From positions 186,001-250,000 of the forward strand of contig NZ_JANYMP010000003.1 in the NCBI RefSeq assembly GCF_025061645.1: a stretch of 64,000 bases of DNA, given 5' to 3'. The notes beneath the pieces were generated by a model. The model did not search any database. It saw only the letters and a program-made list of their open reading frames with translations, and was not told the DNA's origin. Each line of letters begins with the position of its first letter. The first letter of the stretch is position 1. Source of the DNA: Umezawaea endophytica. Its GTDB lineage: Bacteria > Actinomycetota > Actinomycetes > Mycobacteriales > Pseudonocardiaceae. Below are positions 60,266 through 64,000 of this stretch, piece after piece. A program made the position numbers and the translations under genes.

Positions 60266-61663
60266 TCACCTGGCCAGTTCCGCAGGCGGCGCGACGGCGA
60301 GGTCGAGGGCGGTCGTCGCCGACCAGCCGCTCACCGCCGCGTCGGCGATCCGGACGGCCTCCCCCAGGTAGTCGTCCGCGGTGAGGGGCGGATCGGGTAG
60401 CAGGTCACGCCGTCCGCGCTCGTCCGCGACCTCCGGCAGCACGTCGGCCAGCGCGCGGTTGGCGCGGCGGGCCCGTGCGGACGCCTCGTAGACCAGGTCG
60501 TGCGCGTGCTCCCGCCCCATCACCGCCGCCAGCGAGATCATCCAGGCCTCGGCCATCACCGAACCGCCGTCCTGCTCCAGGTTGGCGCGCATCCGATCGG
60601 CGTCGACCCTCATCCCGCGCACCACGGTCAGCGTCTCGGTCAGCGCGCTGCCCGCCAGCACCGCTAGTTGCGGCACCACCTGCCACTCGGTCTGCCACTC
60701 CCCTGCGGACCGCTCGTGCCCCGCCTCCTGCGCCCGTGCCAAGGAGGACACCAGCGCACCGGCCGCGCCGGTCAGCCCGATGACGATCTCCGAGGAGATC
60801 GGGTTGACCTTCTGCGGCATCGTCGAGGACGCGCCGCGGTGGCTCTCGAACGGCTCGAAGACCTCGCCGATCTCGGTCCGGGACAGGTCGACGACGTTGC
60901 GGGCCAGCCGGGCGCAGGTGGCGGTGATCGTCGTGCAGAGCCAGCCGAACTCGGCGACGCCGTCCCGGTCGACGTGCCACGGCACGTCGGTGTGGGCCAA
61001 CCCCAGTTCACGGGCCATGCTCGCTCTGATCGCGGCCGACCGCGGGCCGAGCGCCGCCGCCGTGCCACCCGCGCCGAACAGCGAGACCACGGCGATCCGC
61101 GGCACCGCCTGGGCCAGTCGCGCGCGCTGCCGGGTGAACTGCGCGAGCAGGGTCCCGAGGGTGGCGCCGAACGTGGTGGGAACAGCCTGCTGGGCGTGCG
61201 TGCGGGCGGCCATCACGGTGCGGGCGTGCTCGACGACCCTGCTGGCGAGGGCGTCGCCGACCTGGCCGAGCCGACGGTCCAGCGCGGCCACCGAACGGGC
61301 CATCTGCAAGGCCAGACCGGTGTCCATGACGTCCTGCGTCGTGGCGCCGTAGTGCACGCGCCCGTCCGGCCCGTCGGGCAGCGCCGCGCTGATCTGCCGG
61401 ACCAGCCCGAGGATCGGGTAGCCGACGGTCCGGGCGGTCGCCCACAGCGCGTCGAGGTCGAGGGTGCCGACCACGGCGGCGCGGGCGACCGCGTCCGCGT
61501 CGGCCTCGCTGATCACGCCGTGCTCGGCCTGGGCGCGTGCCAGGGCGCGCTCGGCGGCGAGCCAGCTCTCGACCGCGCCGAGCTCGGAGAACACCTCCAC
61601 CTGCTCCTCGTCACCCGCGAGGTGGGTGAGCAGGGAGAACTGGGACCTTCCTCGGTACGTCAC
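60266..61663 (-). CDS. fumarase/aspartase-superfamily lyase, PcaB-like
   Basis: 465 residues. The superfamily SS loop GASSTMPQKVNP (about 275-286) and THAQQAVPTTFG (about 155-166) are present; the sequence is nearest in form to 3-carboxy-cis,cis-muconate cycloisomerase or adenylosuccinate-lyase-like enzymes. Other genes of protocatechuate degradation are not near, so the substrate is open. GTG 61,663 chosen for the GGAG 7 bases upstream; longer frames exist. Divergent from the aldehyde dehydrogenase. Confidence 0.82.
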   Translation of the reverse strand: MTYRGRSQFSLLTHLAGDEEQVEVFSELGAVESWLAAERALARAQAEHGVISEADADAVARAAVVGTLDLDALWATARTVGYPILGLVRQISAALPDGPDGRVHYGATTQDVMDTGLALQMARSVAALDRRLGQVGDALASRVVEHARTVMAARTHAQQAVPTTFGATLGTLLAQFTRQRARLAQAVPRIAVVSLFGAGGTAAALGPRSAAIRASMARELGLAHTDVPWHVDRDGVAEFGWLCTTITATCARLARNVVDLSRTEIGEVFEPFESHRGASSTMPQKVNPISSEIVIGLTGAAGALVSSLARAQEAGHERSAGEWQTEWQVVPQLAVLAGSALTETLTVVRGMRVDADRMRANLEQDGGSVMAEAWMISLAAVMGREHAHDLVYEASARARRANRALADVLPEVADERGRRDLLPDPPLTADDYLGEAVRIADAAVSGWSATTALDLAVAPPAELAR

Positions 61664-61750
61664 CGCAGACTCCGCTTCATGCGCCCAGTGTCCGCCGGGC
61701 ATTCCGCCCACGGGCGCGCACAACAGGCCCTCGCGGGACCAGGACCGCCG

Positions 61751-61776
61751 AACACAGGTTCACCAGACCCTGTTTT
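61751..61776. promoter_or_regulatory. candidate operator between lyase and aldehyde dehydrogenase
   Basis: AACACAGG (61,751-61,758) and CCTGTTTT (61,769-61,776) form an inverted repeat with one mismatch and a 10-base spacer in the 190-base divergent gap. Confidence 0.3.
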
Positions 61777-61853
61777 GGGCGACCGCGACGACTCCCGTGC
61801 TGGTTCCATCGTCGGTGACCGGGCACGAGTGGACAGGAACAGCGAGGAACTCG

Positions 61854-63320
61854 ATGGACAGCAACACTTCCGCCGCCGCGGCGGTCCGGCGCGTCCCCAA
61901 GCGGCTTCTCATCGGGGGACGGTGGCGGGCCGCGACCGCGGACCGGACGTTCGCGGTGGAGGACCCCGCGACCGGCGCGACGCTGTGCGAGGTCTCGGAC
62001 GCGTCGCCGGAGGACGCGATGGCCGCCCTCGACGCCGCCGCTGCCGCCCAGGAGGCGTGGGCCGCGGTGGCGCCCCGCGAGCGCGGCGAGGTCCTCCGCC
62101 GCGCGCACGACCTGCTCGTCGAGCGCACCGAGGAGATCGCGCTGCTGATCACCCTGGAGATGGGCAAGTCACTGGCCGAGTCGCGCGCCGAGGTGGCCTA
62201 CGGCGCCGACTACCTGAGGTGGTTCTCCGAGGAGGCCGCCCGGATCTCCGGGGAGTGGCGGACCGACAGCGCTGGCACCGGCCGGATCGTCACCATGCGC
62301 CAGCCCGTCGGCCCCTGCCTGCTGATCACGCCGTGGAACGCGCCGCTGGCGATGCCCGCCCGCAAGATCGGGCCCGCCGTCGCCGCGGGCTGCACGATGG
62401 TCGTGAAGCCCGCCGCGCAGACCCCGTTGACCACGCTGGCGCTCGCCGAGGTGCTGGTCGAGGCGGGTCTGCCGGACGGGGTGCTCAACGTGGTGCCGAC
62501 GACCGCCGCGGGCCCGGTCACCGCTCCCCTGCTCGGCGACGGACGGCTGCGGAAGCTGTCGTTCACCGGATCGACGGCGGTGGGGAAGGTGTTGCTGGAG
62601 AAGGCCGCCGCCAAGGTGCTCCGCACGTCGATGGAGTTGGGCGGCAACGCGCCGTTCATCGTCTGCGCGGACGCCGACGTCGACGCCGCCGTGGACGGCG
62701 CGATGATCGCCAAGATGCGCAACATCGGTGAGGCGTGCGTCGCCGCCAACCGGTTCTACGTGCACGCCGACGTCGCGGAGGAGTTCGTGGGCGAGCTGAC
62801 CGCCCGCATGACCGCGCTGGCCGTGGGACGGGGTGTCGACGACGGTGTCCAGGTAGGACCGTTGATCGACGCCGTCCAGCGCGACCGGGTCGCCGAACTG
62901 GTCGACGACGCGGTCGCCCGTGGCGCCAGGATCGTTTCCACCGCGGAGGTTCCGGACACGGCCGGGTACTTCTACCCGCCGACCGTGCTGACCGACGTCC
63001 CGGCCTCCGCCCGGCTGACGAGGGAGGAGATCTTCGGACCGGTCGCGCCGATCACCACCTTCACCGACGAGGAGGACGTCGTCCGCCTGGCCAACGACAC
63101 CGACTTCGGCCTCGTGAGCTACCTCTACACCCGTGACATCGGCCGGGCCGTCAGGATCGCCGAGCGGCTCCAGTCCGGAATGGTCGGTCTGAACCGGGGC
63201 CTGGTGTCCGATCCCGCCGCGCCGTTCGGCGGGGTGAAGCAGTCCGGTCTCGGCCGCGAGGGCGGCACCGGGAGCATCGACGAGTACCTCGAGGTCAAGT
63301 ACGTGGCGCTGGGCCTCTAG
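61854..63320 (+). CDS. NAD(P)+-dependent aldehyde dehydrogenase (succinate-semialdehyde type)
   Basis: 488 residues. Catalytic Glu261 in MELGGNAPFI and nucleophile Cys295 in NIGEACVAANRF; the cofactor motif FTGSTAVGK is present. The GEACVAANR context is typical of the succinate-semialdehyde dehydrogenase (GabD) group. It oxidises an aldehyde to the acid in the cytoplasm. ATG start with GAGGAACTC. Divergent from the PcaB-like lyase; the stop overlaps by 3 bases the convergent regulator. Confidence 0.9.
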   Translation: MDSNTSAAAAVRRVPKRLLIGGRWRAATADRTFAVEDPATGATLCEVSDASPEDAMAALDAAAAAQEAWAAVAPRERGEVLRRAHDLLVERTEEIALLITLEMGKSLAESRAEVAYGADYLRWFSEEAARISGEWRTDSAGTGRIVTMRQPVGPCLLITPWNAPLAMPARKIGPAVAAGCTMVVKPAAQTPLTTLALAEVLVEAGLPDGVLNVVPTTAAGPVTAPLLGDGRLRKLSFTGSTAVGKVLLEKAAAKVLRTSMELGGNAPFIVCADADVDAAVDGAMIAKMRNIGEACVAANRFYVHADVAEEFVGELTARMTALAVGRGVDDGVQVGPLIDAVQRDRVAELVDDAVARGARIVSTAEVPDTAGYFYPPTVLTDVPASARLTREEIFGPVAPITTFTDEEDVVRLANDTDFGLVSYLYTRDIGRAVRIAERLQSGMVGLNRGLVSDPAAPFGGVKQSGLGREGGTGSIDEYLEVKYVALGL

Positions 63321-64000
63321 GTGGCGGGGCCGCTCACGTCGTCCAGCCGGACGTCCTGCTCGGACCCCGTCCAGCTCGCGAGCAGGTCCATGGCCCGCCG
63401 CGAGGACGACCCGGCCTCGGTGGTGTAGACGAACAGGGTGGTGTCGGGGTCGTCCGGCAGGCTGAGCGACTCGTACTCGACGGTCAGGTCCCCGACCAGG
63501 GGGTGGTGCAGCCGCTTGGAACCGTGCGTGCGCTGGTGCACCCGGTGCTGTTCCCACCACTGGTCGAAGTCGCGGCTCTGGTCGCGCAGCTCCGCGACGA
63601 GCGCGGCCGTGGCGGCGTCGTCGGGGTCGCGGCCGATGTCGAACCGGAGGCTCTCGACCGCGGCACGGGCCTGGTCCCGCCAGTCCACGAACAGCGACCG
63701 GGCCCGCTCGTCGAGGAACATCCAGCGCGCGTAGTTGCGCTGCCTCACCGGCATCCGCTCGAAGTCGGCGAACAGCGCCTTCGCCATCCGGTTGGCGGCC
63801 AGTACGTCGGTGCGCCGCCCCAGCACGAGCACCGGCTCGCCGTCGAGGGAGTCCAGGAGCTGGTAGAGACCCGGACGGACGCGCTGCACGCCGCGAGGCC
63901 GACGAGGTGCCGCGGACGTGGTCAGCCCAATGAGGTCTTCGAGGTGGGCGCGGCCCGCGGCGTCGAGTTCGAGAGCGCGGCCGATCGCCTCGACCACGGC
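63317..64000 (-). CDS. XRE-type regulator with MmyB-like domain (5' end outside window)
   Basis: The visible 228 codons give the end of the helix-turn-helix region (AIGRALELDAAGRAHLEDL) and the full MmyB-like domain (LLDSLDGEPVLVLGRRTDVLAANRMAKALFAD ... HPLVGDLTVEYESLSLPDDPDTTLFVYT, in pieces). Same family as the protein at 45,601. The frame stays open to the window edge, so the DNA-binding part is outside. Confidence 0.88.
   Translation of the reverse strand, partial: AVVEAIGRALELDAAGRAHLEDLIGLTTSAAPRRPRGVQRVRPGLYQLLDSLDGEPVLVLGRRTDVLAANRMAKALFADFERMPVRQRNYARWMFLDERARSLFVDWRDQARAAVESLRFDIGRDPDDAATAALVAELRDQSRDFDQWWEQHRVHQRTHGSKRLHHPLVGDLTVEYESLSLPDDPDTTLFVYTTEAGSSSRRAMDLLASWTGSEQDVRLDDVSGPAT

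Noticed and set aside
60266-61663. Calling the lyase PcaB of a protocatechuate pathway
   Set aside because: The SS-loop signature supports only the superfamily; no other pca gene is in the window, so the specific reaction is not claimed.

Overview
The window is 64 kb of very GC-rich DNA with dense codon bias towards G/C third positions, frequent GTG and TTG starts, twin-arginine lipoproteins, TetR/LacI/GntR/HxlR/XRE-type regulators and only two TTA leucine codons noticed in recognised genes. This points to the accessory part of the chromosome of a filamentous actinomycete; a member of the Pseudonocardiales (Saccharothrix, Actinosynnema or Lentzea type) is my guess from general style, not something proved here. 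No rRNA, tRNA, CRISPR array, transposase or phage gene was seen.

Layout. (1) 1-6.2 kb: a lipoprotein-like fragment, then a signalling pair made of an nSTAND1 P-loop NTPase with 14 WD40 blades and a kinase-fold protein with 7 blades in which every catalytic kinase residue has been replaced. A DUF4342 gene follows on the other strand. (2) 6.6-15.7 kb: a sugar-uptake and degradation locus. An ABC importer (Tat-type lipoprotein plus two permeases) is co-transcribed with a GH3 and a GH125 glycosidase; a LacI repressor and a GH5-type glycosidase lie divergently. GH125 exo-alpha-1,6-mannosidases act on N-glycans, and a secreted GH92 alpha-mannosidase lies at 26.8 kb, so eukaryotic mannosyl glycans are the likely food. 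(3) 15.7-19.5 kb: a TetR/quinone oxidoreductase pair and an MMPL exporter. (4) 19.5-25.4 kb: a tightly coupled six-gene operon (radical SAM/SPASM, acyl carrier protein, ATP-grasp ligase, Gfo/Idh/MocA dehydrogenase, glycosyltransferase, condensation-type acyltransferase) that looks like a small biosynthetic gene cluster with no product I recognise; the MMPL transporter faces and overlaps it. (5) 26-35.8 kb: secreted hydrolases (S1 protease, GH92, GH19 chitinase), an antiporter fused to a UBP zinc finger, and an intact membrane Ser/Thr kinase with WD40 blades. (6) 36-42.2 kb: a GntR/YtrA-type ABC transporter operon, a methyltransferase, and a membrane NACHT NTPase. (7) 42.4-64 kb: a run of enzyme/regulator pairs (Baeyer-Villiger-type monooxygenase, alpha/beta hydrolases, short-chain dehydrogenases, nitroreductase, amidohydrolase, MFS exporter, P450, fumarase-superfamily lyase, aldehyde dehydrogenase), many with clear palindromic operators between divergent genes.

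How it works together. Three themes recur. Extracellular polymers (chitin, mannans/N-glycans, protein) are cut by secreted enzymes and the sugars imported by the LacI-controlled ABC system. Membrane sensors built from NTPase or kinase modules plus WD40 propellers or multi-pass segments form a signalling or conflict layer. A long tail of small regulator-controlled redox enzymes probably handles xenobiotics. The most likely undescribed items are the coupled ACP/ATP-grasp/radical SAM operon at 19.5-25.4 kb and the nSTAND1-WD40/pseudokinase-WD40 pair at 0.6-6.1 kb.
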